Positions 17,102-25,547 of a stretch of 64,000 nucleotides of DNA are shown piece after piece. Position 1 is the stretch's first letter; each line of letters opens with the position of its first letter. The stretch spans positions 1-64,000 of the forward strand of contig CAJTCR010000023.1 in assembly GCA_910574915.1 (NCBI GenBank), written 5' to 3'. This DNA is from Eubacteriaceae bacterium. GTDB taxonomy: Bacteria; Bacillota; Clostridia; Lachnospirales; Lachnospiraceae. A program made the translations under genes and the position numbers. The notes beneath the pieces were generated by a model. It did not search any database. It was not told the DNA's origin and saw nothing but the letters and a program-made list of their open reading frames with translations.

Positions 17102-17881
17102 ATGAAAAAGAATAGGTTAGCAGCAGGCGCTCTGGCGTTTGCGGTGTCTGTCACAGCCTGCGGCTGCGGTGAAAAGGTTTATGAAATGACAAATGAAGAG
17201 GAAGCGGCAGTTGTCTATTATTCTGCACATGCCGTTACGAAATTCAACAAAAGACAGTCAGAAGGAATCAAAGATGTAGCGCTGCTCAAAGTAAAAATGG
17301 AGCAGATGGAGCAGATGGAAAAAGAGGCTTTAGAAAGACGGAAGCAGGAAGAAAAGGAGCAAAAGGAAGCTCAAAAGGAGCAGGAGGATAAAAACGTGCC
17401 TTCTGCGGACAACGGGCAGCAGAACGCTTCGAACGAAAAGCCTGGCAGCGAACCGCAGGTGAAGTATGTGTCGCTTGCAAAGGCACTTGGGTTAAGCGGG
17501 GTGGATGCTGTTTACCGCGGATATGAACTTGTCTCTGCTTATCAGGCGTCACAAAGTTATATGGTCAGGGCGAACAGCGGGAACGAGCTTCTCGTTGTAC
17601 ATGTCAACCTTAAGAATGGCACGGGCAAGACGGCTGAATGCGATATTCTCTCCAAAATGCCGTCATTCAGGCTTTTGATCAATGGCGAGCTGAGTGTAAA
17701 CGCGGATACGACGATCCTGCTCAACGACCTTGGAACATACCAGGGCAAGATCAAGGCAGGCAAAAAAGCGCGTACGGTACTGATCTTCCAGGTAAAAAAA
17801 GGTACGGTGAAATCGATTGATAAAATGGAGCTGGATGTTACTGTAAACGGCAGCGGTTCGCAGGTTCAGCTTGTGGGCTGA
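17102..17881 (+). CDS. Putative lipoprotein with DUF4352-like C-terminal domain
   Basis: A 259-aa exported protein. The N-terminus is a lipoprotein signal peptide (MKKNRLAAGALAFAVSVTAC) with a V-T-A-C lipobox, then an acidic segment, then a Lys/Glu/Gln-rich coiled stretch at about 75-115. The C-terminal 110 residues read as a beta-sandwich with a LLVVHVNLKNGTG strand pattern like DUF4352 (telokin-like) proteins. ATG 17102 is chosen over an upstream in-frame ATG because CAGGAG precedes it and the signal peptide then starts at once. It lies just after the two-component pair and could be its output or ligand-binding partner. Confidence 0.75.
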   Translation: MKKNRLAAGALAFAVSVTACGCGEKVYEMTNEEEAAVVYYSAHAVTKFNKRQSEGIKDVALLKVKMEQMEQMEKEALERRKQEEKEQKEAQKEQEDKNVPSADNGQQNASNEKPGSEPQVKYVSLAKALGLSGVDAVYRGYELVSAYQASQSYMVRANSGNELLVVHVNLKNGTGKTAECDILSKMPSFRLLINGELSVNADTTILLNDLGTYQGKIKAGKKARTVLIFQVKKGTVKSIDKMELDVTVNGSGSQVQLVG

Positions 17882-18001
17882 GGCATGTGTTTCATGAAAA
17901 AGTCATAATATTTTTCAAAAATGAAAAAAATACATGTCCATTTGGTCAAAAGTGTGGTATACTGAATATAATTAGAGAATGGCTTCGGGAGGAAATTAGC
18001 T

Positions 18002-18925
18002 ATGGATACAAACATTCTGTTAGAGAACGGCACGAATGAGCTGGAAGTATTGGAATTCACATTAAACGGCAACCATTACGGCATCAATGTTGCAAAAATT
18101 CGTGAGATCCTTACATATCAGCCGATCACCCCTATTCCAAATGCACATACGAGTGTAGAAGGAATTTTTATGCCGCGTGATACGATGATTACCGTGATCA
18201 GCCTGAAAAAATGCCTGGGACTGCCGGTTACAGACAACGAAGGCTTATTTATCATTACCAATTTTAATAAACTCAACATTGCGTTCCATGTTGACCAGGT
18301 AATTGGAATCCACAGGGTTTCCTGGGCGGACATTATCAAGCCGGATTCCACGATCAATACAGAGCGCGGCGAAGAATCCAACGGCGGTGTTTCCACAGGC
18401 GTAATCAAGCTGGAAGATAAGCTGGTCGTTATTTTGGATTTCGAAAAGATTGTGACCGACATCAGCCCGGAAACGGGACTGAAGGTTTCGGATATCGAAG
18501 CACTTGGCGAGCGCAACCGAAACGATTCGCCGATCCTTGTAGCAGAGGATTCGCCGCTTTTAGGAAAGCTGATTACAGACAGCTTGAAGAAAGCAGGCTA
18601 TACAAATATTATTATGTGTATGAACGGCAAGGAAGCATGGGATAAGCTGGTGAGCTATAAAAACAGCGGCAATATCTTTGAAAAAGTACATTGTATTATT
18701 ACGGATATTGAAATGCCGATTATGGACGGCCACCGCCTGACCAAGCTTTCCAAGTCCGATGATGTATTAAAGCAGATTCCGTTGATTATCTTCTCTTCAC
18801 TGGTCAATGATGAAATGCGCAGAAAAGGAGAAGCGCTTGGCGCGGATGCACAGCTTACAAAGCCAGAGATTGGATCTTTGGTAGAAGCGATTGACGGCTT
18901 GATCGATAAAAAGATCCGTTCATAA
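18002..18925 (+). CDS. cheV: Chemotaxis coupling protein CheV (CheW-receiver fusion)
   Basis: A 307-aa protein. Residues about 15-160 form a CheW domain (LEFTLNGNHYGINVAKIREI, ITPIPNAHTSVEGIF, VISLKKCLGL), which links chemoreceptors to CheA. Residues about 178-305 form a receiver domain (PILVAEDSPLLGKL, D235 in CIITDIEMPIMDG, then a conserved Ser in IIFSSL and Lys in LTKPE), allowing phosphorylation-dependent adaptation. GGGAGG precedes ATG 18002. It stands alone rather than in a che operon. With the two MCP genes in this window it indicates a motile cell. Confidence 0.95.
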   Translation: MDTNILLENGTNELEVLEFTLNGNHYGINVAKIREILTYQPITPIPNAHTSVEGIFMPRDTMITVISLKKCLGLPVTDNEGLFIITNFNKLNIAFHVDQVIGIHRVSWADIIKPDSTINTERGEESNGGVSTGVIKLEDKLVVILDFEKIVTDISPETGLKVSDIEALGERNRNDSPILVAEDSPLLGKLITDSLKKAGYTNIIMCMNGKEAWDKLVSYKNSGNIFEKVHCIITDIEMPIMDGHRLTKLSKSDDVLKQIPLIIFSSLVNDEMRRKGEALGADAQLTKPEIGSLVEAIDGLIDKKIRS

Positions 18926-18961
18926 GAGCTTATTTTCACAAAGAGTGGGAGCAGACGTAGT

Positions 18962-18989
18962 CAGGGACTGTAACAAGGGACAGTTCCTG
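18962..18989 (+). other. Hairpin in leader of the 620-aa protein gene
   Basis: CAGGGACTGT (18962-18971) pairs with ACAGTTCCTG (18980-18989) over 10 bp with one G-T pair and an 8-nt loop. No T run follows, so it is not a typical terminator. It lies in the 127-bp gap after cheV. Function unknown. Confidence 0.4.
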
Positions 18990-19052
18990 CGAAGTACGGC
19001 ACTCTCACTTTTCGTGCGTAGTATATAAGGTTACAGCAAAGGAGAGGTTTGC

Positions 19053-20915
19053 ATGAGCAGAAGTGAAGATTATCTGGATAATCTGCTGACTTCAGTCACT
19101 GACAGATTGAATGAGTTTGATGATGATTTTGAGCAGAACAGGGAATCTTTTAAAGAATCTTATCAGACACAAAATGACCTTCCGTCAAAAACGCAGAGTG
19201 CACTGGATGAGATTCGGGAAGAAAATTTTCTGCGGGAATTTGAGGACGAGCTGAATAAAGGAAGGGCAGACGAAGATTTTCTGGCGGAATTTGAAAGAGA
19301 ATTAAACGGAGAAGACGTACAGCCCGCCGCACAGGAAGAGCCAGAGCTGGATCTTTTGGATGAGCTGTTCAGCCAGATGAATGAAGAAAAAGACGACCAG
19401 ACGATAGAGATGCCGCAGCCGGATCAGACGGACGCAGACCCATTTGCAGATATGCGGACGATGGAGCCGGACGAGGCAGCTTCAAGCAGCGACGAGCATA
19501 CGTTAGAGCCGGATTTTCTAAGCGACGAGGACTTAACGAGCATGTTGAAAGAGCCGGAAGAGGAGCCTGCGGTACCGGACTTAACGAGCATGTTGAAGGA
19601 GCCGGAAGAGGAGCCTGCGATACCGGACTTTTCGGGATTTGACGACGAGCCAGCAACGGCAGCGATGGACAGTGGGAACGATGAAGCGACAACGGCGCTA
19701 AACGACGAAGAACCACAGACAGTAGCAATGGACACGCAGGAACAGGAGAAATCTATGGAAGCACCGAAGGGCATGGAAGGGCTGGAAGATATTTTCGGGG
19801 ATATTTTAGGTGATGATGCGGACAGCCTGATCAACGAATTGGAAAATGGTACACTGTCTGAAGATGCGGACAGGACGCAGCAGAATACGGAACCGATCCT
19901 GGACGACCGCCTTAAGGATATTTTAGACGGCTCGGATGAAGATGCGCTTTCTGAGATCGATCAGCTTTTGGATGCGGACAGTGACAGCGGGACGCAGGAA
20001 AAAGAAGACCCGCTTGCGATGGCGCCGGATTTTTCATACGAGGAATCTTCCCTTGGCGATGGGGAGACGGGAGAAAAGAAGAAACGGGAGAAAAATAAAA
20101 ACGGCTTATTCGGCAAGATTTCCCGGATGCTGTTTGGCACGCCTGCGGAATTAGATCCTGAAGCGGCAGCCGAGTATGAAGCTGCAAAGGCAGCGATGAA
20201 GCAGACCGAGGAAGACCCAAAAGCGGTCAAGGAACGCAAAAAACAGGAAAAAGAACAGAAAAAGCAGCAGAAAAAAGAAGAGGCTGAAAAGAAGAAACAG
20301 GAAAAGGACGCTGCAAAGGCAGAAAAAGCAGCAAAGAAGGCAGCAAAGCCAAAGAAGGAAAAGAAGCCGAAGCAAAAGAAACAGGTGCCAAAGGAGCCGC
20401 CGCTTCCAAAGGTGCCGGTTATGATGATGTGGATTCTTGCCTTGTCGCTGATGGTGCTTGTATTTTTGGGCACCTTTTTGATCGGCTATTCCACACCGGT
20501 CAAAGCGTCCAAAGAAGCGTTTGAAAAAGGCGATTATGTGACTGCTTATGAGAAGCTGCAAGGCATTAAAGTACGGGCGGCGGACAAAGACCTGTTAAAA
20601 GCATCCTCCGCGCTCGCCGGGATTCAGGCACAGCTCGATGCGTATATCGCTTTGATGGAGCAAAAGCAGTATGAGATGGCATTGGATGCCCTGATCCGCG
20701 GATATGGCAGATGCCTGTTAAATTCTGCGGATGCAGAAGAATGGGGCGTGTTAGATGAGCTGGAAAAAATGCAGGATCAGTTTGACCTGCTGTTAAAAGA
20801 ACAGTTTGATGTCACAAAGCACAGAGCGAAAAAACTGTACAATATCAACAAGCGCAGTGAATATACGCTCGCACTGCATGAAATCCTGGATAAGCTGGGC
20901 ATGGAGCATAACTAA
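19053..20915 (+). CDS. Large single-pass membrane protein with acidic repeats and lysine-rich coiled coil
   Basis: A 620-aa protein I do not recognise. Residues 1-330 are very acidic and predicted disordered, with a tandem duplication of a 19-residue unit (DLTSMLKEPEEEPAVP then DLTSMLKEPEEEPAIP) near residues 163-200. A highly basic KKQEKEQKKQQKKEEAEKKK-type coiled region spans about 385-450. One membrane segment (about 452-478, WILALSLMVLVFLGTFLIGY) follows, and the last 135 residues look TPR-like helical. By the positive-inside rule the long charged N-terminus would be cytoplasmic. It sits alone between cheV and hisH with AAAGGAGAGG before its ATG. A scaffold or secretion/motility role is possible but unsupported. 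Confidence 0.75.
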   Translation: MSRSEDYLDNLLTSVTDRLNEFDDDFEQNRESFKESYQTQNDLPSKTQSALDEIREENFLREFEDELNKGRADEDFLAEFERELNGEDVQPAAQEEPELDLLDELFSQMNEEKDDQTIEMPQPDQTDADPFADMRTMEPDEAASSSDEHTLEPDFLSDEDLTSMLKEPEEEPAVPDLTSMLKEPEEEPAIPDFSGFDDEPATAAMDSGNDEATTALNDEEPQTVAMDTQEQEKSMEAPKGMEGLEDIFGDILGDDADSLINELENGTLSEDADRTQQNTEPILDDRLKDILDGSDEDALSEIDQLLDADSDSGTQEKEDPLAMAPDFSYEESSLGDGETGEKKKREKNKNGLFGKISRMLFGTPAELDPEAAAEYEAAKAAMKQTEEDPKAVKERKKQEKEQKKQQKKEEAEKKKQEKDAAKAEKAAKKAAKPKKEKKPKQKKQVPKEPPLPKVPVMMMWILALSLMVLVFLGTFLIGYSTPVKASKEAFEKGDYVTAYEKLQGIKVRAADKDLLKASSALAGIQAQLDAYIALMEQKQYEMALDALIRGYGRCLLNSADAEEWGVLDELEKMQDQFDLLLKEQFDVTKHRAKKLYNINKRSEYTLALHEILDKLGMEHN

Positions 20916-20946
20916 ACGCTCACCTGGCTGGAAAGGGACGGGAAAG

Positions 20947-21558
20947 ATGGTTGCAATTATTGATTATGACGCGGGAAATTTAAAAAGCGTGCAGAAGGCG
21001 TTTCAAAAGCTGGGGCAGGAAGCAGTGATTACGAGAAACAGCAGTGAAATTCTCCATGCAGACAGAATCGTGCTGCCAGGCGTCGGTTCCTTTGGCACAG
21101 CGATGAACCAGTTGAAAAAATATGAGCTTGACCGGGTGATCCGCGAAGCGGTAGAGCAAAAGATTCCGTTTCTCGGCATCTGCCTTGGCTTGCAGCTCTT
21201 ATTTGAAGGCAGCGAGGAGAGCGGAGGAGTCGAGGGGCTTTGCCTGCTGCGTGGGAAGATCTGCAAGATAGAAAGCGCACCAGGGCTAAAGATCCCGCAT
21301 ATCGGCTGGAATTCGCTGCGCCTGCAACATGACGGGCGACTGTTTCGGGGAATGGAGCAGCAGCCGTATGTGTACTTTGTGCATTCGTATTATCTGAAAG
21401 CAGAGGATGAAACGATCGTAAAGGCAGTTACGGAATACGGCGTCAGCATACATGCGTCCGTAGAACAGGAAAACTTGTTTGCGTGCCAGTTCCATCCAGA
21501 AAAAAGCAGTACGGTGGGTTTGAAACTATTGGAAAACTTTATTGAGGAAGGGGCATAG
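20947..21558 (+). CDS. hisH: Imidazole glycerol phosphate synthase, glutamine amidotransferase subunit
   Basis: A 203-aa class I glutaminase that supplies ammonia to HisF in histidine biosynthesis. It starts [19 protein letters not shown]. The nucleophile is C79 in [12 protein letters not shown]; the His-Glu of the triad lie in [10 protein letters not shown]. The oxyanion region reads [11 protein letters not shown] 20947 follows GGGACGGGAAAG; an in-frame start back in the preceding gene is rejected. hisF begins 2 bp after its stop, so the subunits are co-translated. Confidence 0.97.
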   Translation: MVAIIDYDAGNLKSVQKAFQKLGQEAVITRNSSEILHADRIVLPGVGSFGTAMNQLKKYELDRVIREAVEQKIPFLGICLGLQLLFEGSEESGGVEGLCLLRGKICKIESAPGLKIPHIGWNSLRLQHDGRLFRGMEQQPYVYFVHSYYLKAEDETIVKAVTEYGVSIHASVEQENLFACQFHPEKSSTVGLKLLENFIEEGA

Positions 21559-21560
21559 CG

Positions 21561-22322
21561 ATGTTCACAAAAAGAATTATCCCATGCCTGGATGTAAAAG
21601 ACGGCCGTGTTGTAAAAGGTGTCAATTTTACAGACTTAAAAGACGCCGGCGATCCGGTCGAAATAGCGGCAGCTTACGACGCAGCCGGGGCGGATGAAGT
21701 CGTGTTTTTGGATATTACAGCGTCCTCAGATGCGCGTGCTACCGTGGTAGATATGGTGCGCGCCGTGGCGGAGCGCGTCTTTATTCCATTTACGGTAGGC
21801 GGCGGAATTCGCTCGGTAGACGATTTTAAAGCGCTCCTTCGGGAAGGTGCAGATAAAATCTCTGTAAATTCTGCGGCAATCGAGCGTCCTGCACTGATTC
21901 GCGAGGCAGCGGAGAAGTTCGGCAGCCAGTGTGTGGTTGTGGCAATCGATGCCAAACGCAGGCAGGATGGAAGCGGCTGGAATATCTACAAAAACGGCGG
22001 ACGGGTCGATATGGGCATTGATGCGGTGGAATGGGCAGTGCAGGCAGACCGTCTCGGTGCGGGCGAGATCCTTTTGACAAGCATGGACTGCGACGGCACA
22101 AAGGAAGGCTACGATCTTGCGCTGACGCAGACGATTGCGCGCAGCGTGTCGATTCCTGTAATTGCTTCCGGCGGCGCAGGCACAAAAGAGCATTTTTATG
22201 AAGCGTTTGCGCAGGGAGAAGCAGATGCAGCGCTTGCCGCATCCTTATTTCACTACAAGGAACTAGAGATTATGGAACTGAAAAACTATCTGGCAGAACG
22301 CGGAATTTCTGTCAGAAGATAA
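21561..22322 (+). CDS. hisF: Imidazole glycerol phosphate synthase cyclase subunit
   Basis: A 253-aa TIM barrel that makes imidazole glycerol phosphate and AICAR from PRFAR and HisH-derived ammonia. Marks: [19 protein letters not shown] with the catalytic Asp, [37 protein letters not shown] with the second catalytic Asp, and [13 protein letters not shown]. Only hisH and hisF of the histidine pathway are present here; the rest must be elsewhere. AGGGGCAT upstream serves as a site within the hisH end. Confidence 0.97.
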   Translation: MFTKRIIPCLDVKDGRVVKGVNFTDLKDAGDPVEIAAAYDAAGADEVVFLDITASSDARATVVDMVRAVAERVFIPFTVGGGIRSVDDFKALLREGADKISVNSAAIERPALIREAAEKFGSQCVVVAIDAKRRQDGSGWNIYKNGGRVDMGIDAVEWAVQADRLGAGEILLTSMDCDGTKEGYDLALTQTIARSVSIPVIASGGAGTKEHFYEAFAQGEADAALAASLFHYKELEIMELKNYLAERGISVRR

Positions 22323-22350
22323 GGGAACCAAAACAAAAGAGGATATTGCT

Positions 22351-23028
22351 ATGGGAATGATTGCAAATGACTGGCAGCCAGCTGTCCAGGAAGAGTTCGG
22401 CAAGCCGTATTATAAGGAATTATATCGTTTTGTAAAGGAAGAATACAGTACACATGTGATCTATCCGCCTTCGGAGGATATTTTCAACGCCATGCATTTA
22501 ACGCCGCTCTCGGAGGTGAAAGTGCTGATTTTGGGGCAAGACCCGTACCATAACGAGCACCAGGCGCATGGCCTGAGCTTTTCGGTACTGCCGGATCAGA
22601 AAAATATACCGCCTTCTCTGCAAAATATTTACAAAGAGCTGGCGGACGATCTGGGCTGTTATATTCCAAATAATGGATTTTTAGAGAAGTGGGCAAAGCA
22701 GGGCGTACTGCTGTTAAATACGGTACTGACCGTACGCGCGCACCAGGCAAATTCACACCAGGGCAAAGGCTGGGAGAAATTTACCGATGCGATTATCCGC
22801 GCAGTCAATGAGCAGGATCGTCCGATCGTATATCTGCTTTGGGGCAAGCCTGCGCAGAGCAAGATCCCGATGTTAAATCATCCAAAGCATCTGATCTTAA
22901 AAGCGCCGCATCCAAGCCCGCTGTCGGCGTTCCGCGGATTTTTCGGCTGTAAGCATTTCAGCCAGGCAAACGCGTTTTTGCAGGAGCACGGCGCAGACCC
23001 GATTGACTGGCAGATTGAAAATATATAA
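22351..23028 (+). CDS. ung: Uracil-DNA glycosylase, family 1
   Basis: A 225-aa base-excision repair enzyme. The catalytic water-activating motif is LGQDPYH with D64; the uracil-binding Phe and following helix lie in GLSFSVLP, and the minor-groove loop is HPSPLSAFRGFFG. AVNEQDRPIVYLLWG forms the core strand. It starts 28 bp after hisF, preceded by GAGGA, and may be read through from the his genes. Confidence 0.97.
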   Translation: MGMIANDWQPAVQEEFGKPYYKELYRFVKEEYSTHVIYPPSEDIFNAMHLTPLSEVKVLILGQDPYHNEHQAHGLSFSVLPDQKNIPPSLQNIYKELADDLGCYIPNNGFLEKWAKQGVLLLNTVLTVRAHQANSHQGKGWEKFTDAIIRAVNEQDRPIVYLLWGKPAQSKIPMLNHPKHLILKAPHPSPLSAFRGFFGCKHFSQANAFLQEHGADPIDWQIENI

Positions 23029-23086
23029 AAACCGGAAAATGATAACAGATGTAAATAAAATGTTATGAATGGGAAGCCTGCTGTGT

Positions 23087-23113
23087 TAAGTTCCAGGCAG
23101 GGTTAACCGATAT
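23087..23113 (+). promoter_or_regulatory. SigD-type (flagellar) promoter
   Basis: TAAG (23087-23090), a 15-bp spacer and ACCGATAT (23106-23113) match the Bacillus SigD pattern TAAA-N15-GCCGATAT with one mismatch in each box. It lies upstream of a flagellar cap-like gene, which strengthens the call. Confidence 0.7.
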
Positions 23114-23128
23114 AATTAAGAGAGGAAG

Positions 23129-23217
23129 ATGGCTCGTGGGAGCGGATACATGAGCCATAAAACAGGCAACTGTAAACCAGGACACGGATGTCCTAGATAT
23201 TTTATTTTTCAAAGGAG
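23129..23217 (+). promoter_or_regulatory. Three-hairpin 5' leader with CsrA-like binding site
   Basis: Three hairpins stand in a row: ATGGCTC/GAGCCAT (23129-23135, 23152-23158), ACAG-GCAA-CTGT (23162-23173, GNRA-type loop) and AGGACA-CGGA-TGTCCT (23179-23194). The third presents GGA in its loop framed by ACA and TGT, close to the CsrA consensus RUACARGGAUGU. A second GGA lies in the AAAGGAG ribosome binding site about 25 nt downstream, the same layout as CsrA control of the Bacillus hag leader. Confidence 0.55.
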
Positions 23218-23224
23218 TGATAAT

Positions 23225-24004
23225 ATGATGGGAATCAATGCTAATTCCATGAATACGTTGTTTGGCTTTGGAAGATCTTCATCTGCCGGGAGCTCGCCGT
23301 TTAGCGCGTTGACTGCTTCACTTTCCGATTATAACATGATCCGCAGCGGAAGCTACAAGAAGCTGATGACATCCTATTTTGCAAAGACGGATGCCGATGC
23401 GTTTCGGAGTGCTTTTAACAGCAGCAAAGTCAACAATAAGTCCACCGCTACTTCCAAAGATTCTACAGAGACGCTCAGCAAAGTAGAAAGCTCGGCAAAG
23501 GATCTTAAGGACTCTGCATCCAAGCTGTTGCAGACAGGCACAAAATCTGTATTTAACAAAGTGGATGCAAAAGACGAGGACGGAAACGACGTCAAAGCGT
23601 ATGATACGGACAAGATCTATAAGGCAGTGAAGTCATTTGTAGACGACTATAACGCGATGATTCAGGCAGCAGACAGCTCGAAGACAACAGCGATCCAGAA
23701 ATCTACCATCAGCATGATTAATGCGACTTCCAAATATGAATCTTCTCTGAACAAGATCGGCATTACCATTGACAGCGACAACTACCGCCTGTCGATTGAC
23801 GAGGAGACATTTAAGGGTGCAGATATGAACAGAGTGAAAAACCTGTTCAACGGCACAAACTCGTTTGCTTACAATGTGAAGTCACAGGCTTCCATGATCG
23901 AGTACCGTGCGGATAATGAAGCATCCAGGGCAAATACGTATACACATAAGGGAAGCTATAGCTCAAATTATTCTTCCGGTTCTATGTGGGATAGCTTTTA
24001 TTAA
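23225..24004 (+). CDS. Orphan flagellar cap (FliD C-terminal)-like protein
   Basis: A 259-aa Ser/Asn/Lys-rich protein without signal peptide. Residues about 120-245 resemble the C-terminal part of flagellar hook-associated protein 2: IYKAVKSFVDDYNAMIQAAD, a central helix, LNKIGITIDSDNYRLSIDEE, and FNGTNSFAYNVKSQAS, which is the typical FliD end. The usual long N-terminal D1/D2 part is missing, and FliD is normally 450 or more residues. AAAGGAG precedes ATG 23225; the reading frame is open further upstream, but that segment is the structured leader. Its SigD-type promoter places it in the flagellar regulon. It may be a cap paralogue, a chaperoned export substrate or a truncated adhesin. Confidence 0.7.
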   Translation: MMGINANSMNTLFGFGRSSSAGSSPFSALTASLSDYNMIRSGSYKKLMTSYFAKTDADAFRSAFNSSKVNNKSTATSKDSTETLSKVESSAKDLKDSASKLLQTGTKSVFNKVDAKDEDGNDVKAYDTDKIYKAVKSFVDDYNAMIQAADSSKTTAIQKSTISMINATSKYESSLNKIGITIDSDNYRLSIDEETFKGADMNRVKNLFNGTNSFAYNVKSQASMIEYRADNEASRANTYTHKGSYSSNYSSGSMWDSFY

Positions 24005-24053
24005 AGCAGTTGTCCAAATACAGGGTATGGGCTGTGTAAAAACAAGATAGTGG

Positions 24054-24108
24054 AAAAAGCTGCTGTATCGCACTTTGTGTTTTTAGAGTGCGGTATAGCA
24101 GCTTTTTT
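24054..24108 (+). terminator. Intrinsic terminator after the FliD-like gene
   Basis: AAAAAGCTGCTGTAT-CGCACT and AGTGCGGTATAGCAGCTTTTTT form a stem of about 18 bp with a short loop, ending in six T. Confidence 0.93.
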
Positions 24109-24136
24109 GTGTTTTTTATGTTGTGATTGCTTACAA

Positions 24137-24392
24137 GAGGGGACGCCGGGAGAGGAGATTGGCACGCCCTGGCGGCAGCCGTTCCAGAATGTTAAGAATC
24201 CCTAAGCATTCTGCTGGTACGCTGTGGCTGTGTACGGTCGCGGCACCTAGTTCGCTTCCGCCGGAAGCTAAAGGTGCCGCTTGGCTGCGCCCCTGGGTTG
24301 TTTTGCAGAAAGCAAAGGGATTCTAACCATTCTTCCAAAGCTGCCGCCAGGGCGTGCCAATCTCCTCTCCCGGCTGTCTTTCTCTTGTTCGA
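24137..24392 (+). repeat. Dispersed 260-bp palindromic element, copy 1 (plus orientation)
   Basis: It starts GGACGCCGGGAGAGGAGATT and ends near CTCCTCTCCCGGCTG. The outer arms (GAGAGGAGATTGGCACGCCC near 24151 and its exact complement near 24344-24370) pair over about 30 bp. The central core CGCGGCACCTAGTTCGCT...AAAGGTGCCGCTTGG is shared with the other copies. The extreme 3' end differs from the TGTTACTAAAA tail of copies 3 and 5. Confidence 0.9.
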
Positions 24393-24439
24393 AGTAAACA
24401 TGCGAATGTGGGTACTTTGCCTGACACTGGCATGAATCA

Positions 24440-24497
24440 GACCGTCCACAGCCACAGTGTACCAGCAGGATACTTAGGGCTTCTTAGCATTTTAGAA
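24440..24497 (-). repeat. Fragment of the dispersed element (minus orientation)
   Basis: Read on the minus strand this is TTCTAAAATGCTAAGAAGCC, CTAAGTATCCTGCTGGTAC and CTGTGGCTGTGGACGGTC, which matches the 5'-inner part of the consensus element (as in copies 3 and 5). Both ends of the element are missing. It lies tail-to-tail with copy 1. The remaining gap to the DUF3793 gene at 24668 is AT-rich, and I see nothing else in it. Confidence 0.8.
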
Positions 24498-24667
24498 AAA
24501 ATAAAATGCAACAGATGTTTCCAGTATGAAAACAACAGAAACGTATACAATAAGTCTATAAGATCATGATCAAGATCAATAACAATAACAACAAGCAAAA
24601 AATCCATTTAAAAATACGAATAAAAATTCAGATTACAGCAGACAGAAAGGATTGTGAGTAAAGGCAC

Positions 24668-25267
24668 ATGACGAGGGAAGCATTGGAACTGATGCGAAGG
24701 ATGGATCTGCGGGCGGCTGAGGCACAGGTTGTGCTGCGGTGTGCACCGATGATTATGGGGTTAAAGCCGTCCAATCTGCTGATACTAAGGCAGGGAGAGC
24801 AATGCCGTGTGCAGCAGCTTTTTAAAAATACGCCATTTTCCTGCTGCCGGCTGTACCGTGCAGCGCAGGAGGCGGTGCTGCTGGTGTATGCGCCTGTGCA
24901 GCTAAGGCGTGCGCTGGCACAGCCAAAAGCGGAAAGGATTCTCTGGCAGCATGGATACCGGGATCTTTCGTTTGAGGCACTGCTTTGCGGACTGGCTGGG
25001 CGTTATCTGGCTTATCGGGAGCGGAAGGGGGAATTTCCGCATGAGATGGGACTATTTTTAGGCTACCCGCCGGAGGATGTACTGGGGTTTTTAGAAAATG
25101 GCGGCAGACATGCCTTGTGCAGCGGATACTGGAAAGTCTATCAGGGAAAGAATGAAAAGATGCGCCTGTTTCGCAGTTTTGACCAGGCAGGGGAGCGGCT
25201 GCTTCGATTTCTGGCAGATGGTGCGGAGTTGGCGGAAGTGCTGGCAGGTGCCGGAATGATCGTATAG
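24668..25267 (+). CDS. DUF3793 family protein
   Basis: A 199-aa cytoplasmic protein of a Clostridia-specific family. Recognisable segments: VVLRCAPMIMGLKPSNLLIL at the N-terminus, then a helix-rich middle, and the hallmark EFPHEMGLFLGYPPEDVLGF followed by YWKVYQG. Biochemical function is unknown; relatives are often found beside flavodoxin or iron-uptake genes, which is not the case here. The ribosome binding site (AAAGG, 8 bases before ATG) is modest. It is flanked upstream by the repeat pair and downstream by a candidate small RNA. Confidence 0.85.
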   Translation: MTREALELMRRMDLRAAEAQVVLRCAPMIMGLKPSNLLILRQGEQCRVQQLFKNTPFSCCRLYRAAQEAVLLVYAPVQLRRALAQPKAERILWQHGYRDLSFEALLCGLAGRYLAYRERKGEFPHEMGLFLGYPPEDVLGFLENGGRHALCSGYWKVYQGKNEKMRLFRSFDQAGERLLRFLADGAELAEVLAGAGMIV

Positions 25268-25290
25268 ATTTCTTTTTTCTGGAAAAACTA

Positions 25291-25320
25291 TTGACGGCTG
25301 CCGCAAGTGTATAGTACAAT
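25291..25320 (+). promoter_or_regulatory. Promoter for the candidate small RNA
   Basis: TTGACG (25291-25296), an 18-bp spacer and TACAAT (25315-25320). No protein gene follows on this strand before the convergent MCP gene. Confidence 0.6.
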
Positions 25321-25326
25321 GATATC

Positions 25327-25494
25327 TGAGTAACTTTAAGAACTGTGCAAAAATAGATGCGCAAAAGCACAGGATCATACAGACCAACCCCTGTAGGAAT
25401 TCCGATTTTTGCATAGTTCTTGGTTATATAAGCAGATCGTGTCAGATATAAAAATATCCTCCGCTGCAACGAGACAGCCGGGGGATATTTTTTT
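25327..25494 (+). ncRNA. Candidate structured small RNA of about 170 nt
   Basis: A 17-nt arm (25338-25354, AAGAACTGTGCAAAAAT) pairs completely, with one G-U pair, with 25405-25421 (ATTTTTGCATAGTTCTT). Inside, ACAGG and CCTGT (25370-25396) form a second stem. The RNA would end in a strong terminator: AAAATATCC (25451-25459) with GGATATTTT (25483-25491), with an inner GCTG/CAGC pairing and a T tract. It has a promoter but no open reading frame of note. A 6S-like RNA was considered because of the long rod shape, but I cannot confirm family membership. The terminator also serves the convergent MCP gene. Confidence 0.6.
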
Positions 25495-25547
25495 ACATGA
25501 TATGCGAATATGCTTCAAAAACAGCAAGTATTGTATTCGGTAAAAAA

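Noticed and set aside
19424-20561. Minus-strand Ser- and Phe/Leu-rich frames opposite the 620-aa protein gene
   Set aside because: They are antisense to acidic and lysine-rich codons and show the expected low-complexity shadow composition.
23129-23224. Leader of the FliD-like gene as a c-di-GMP riboswitch
   Set aside because: The three small hairpins do not match the recalled GEMM-I or c-di-GMP-II consensus (no conserved tetraloop receptor or pseudoknot). A CsrA-type leader fits better.
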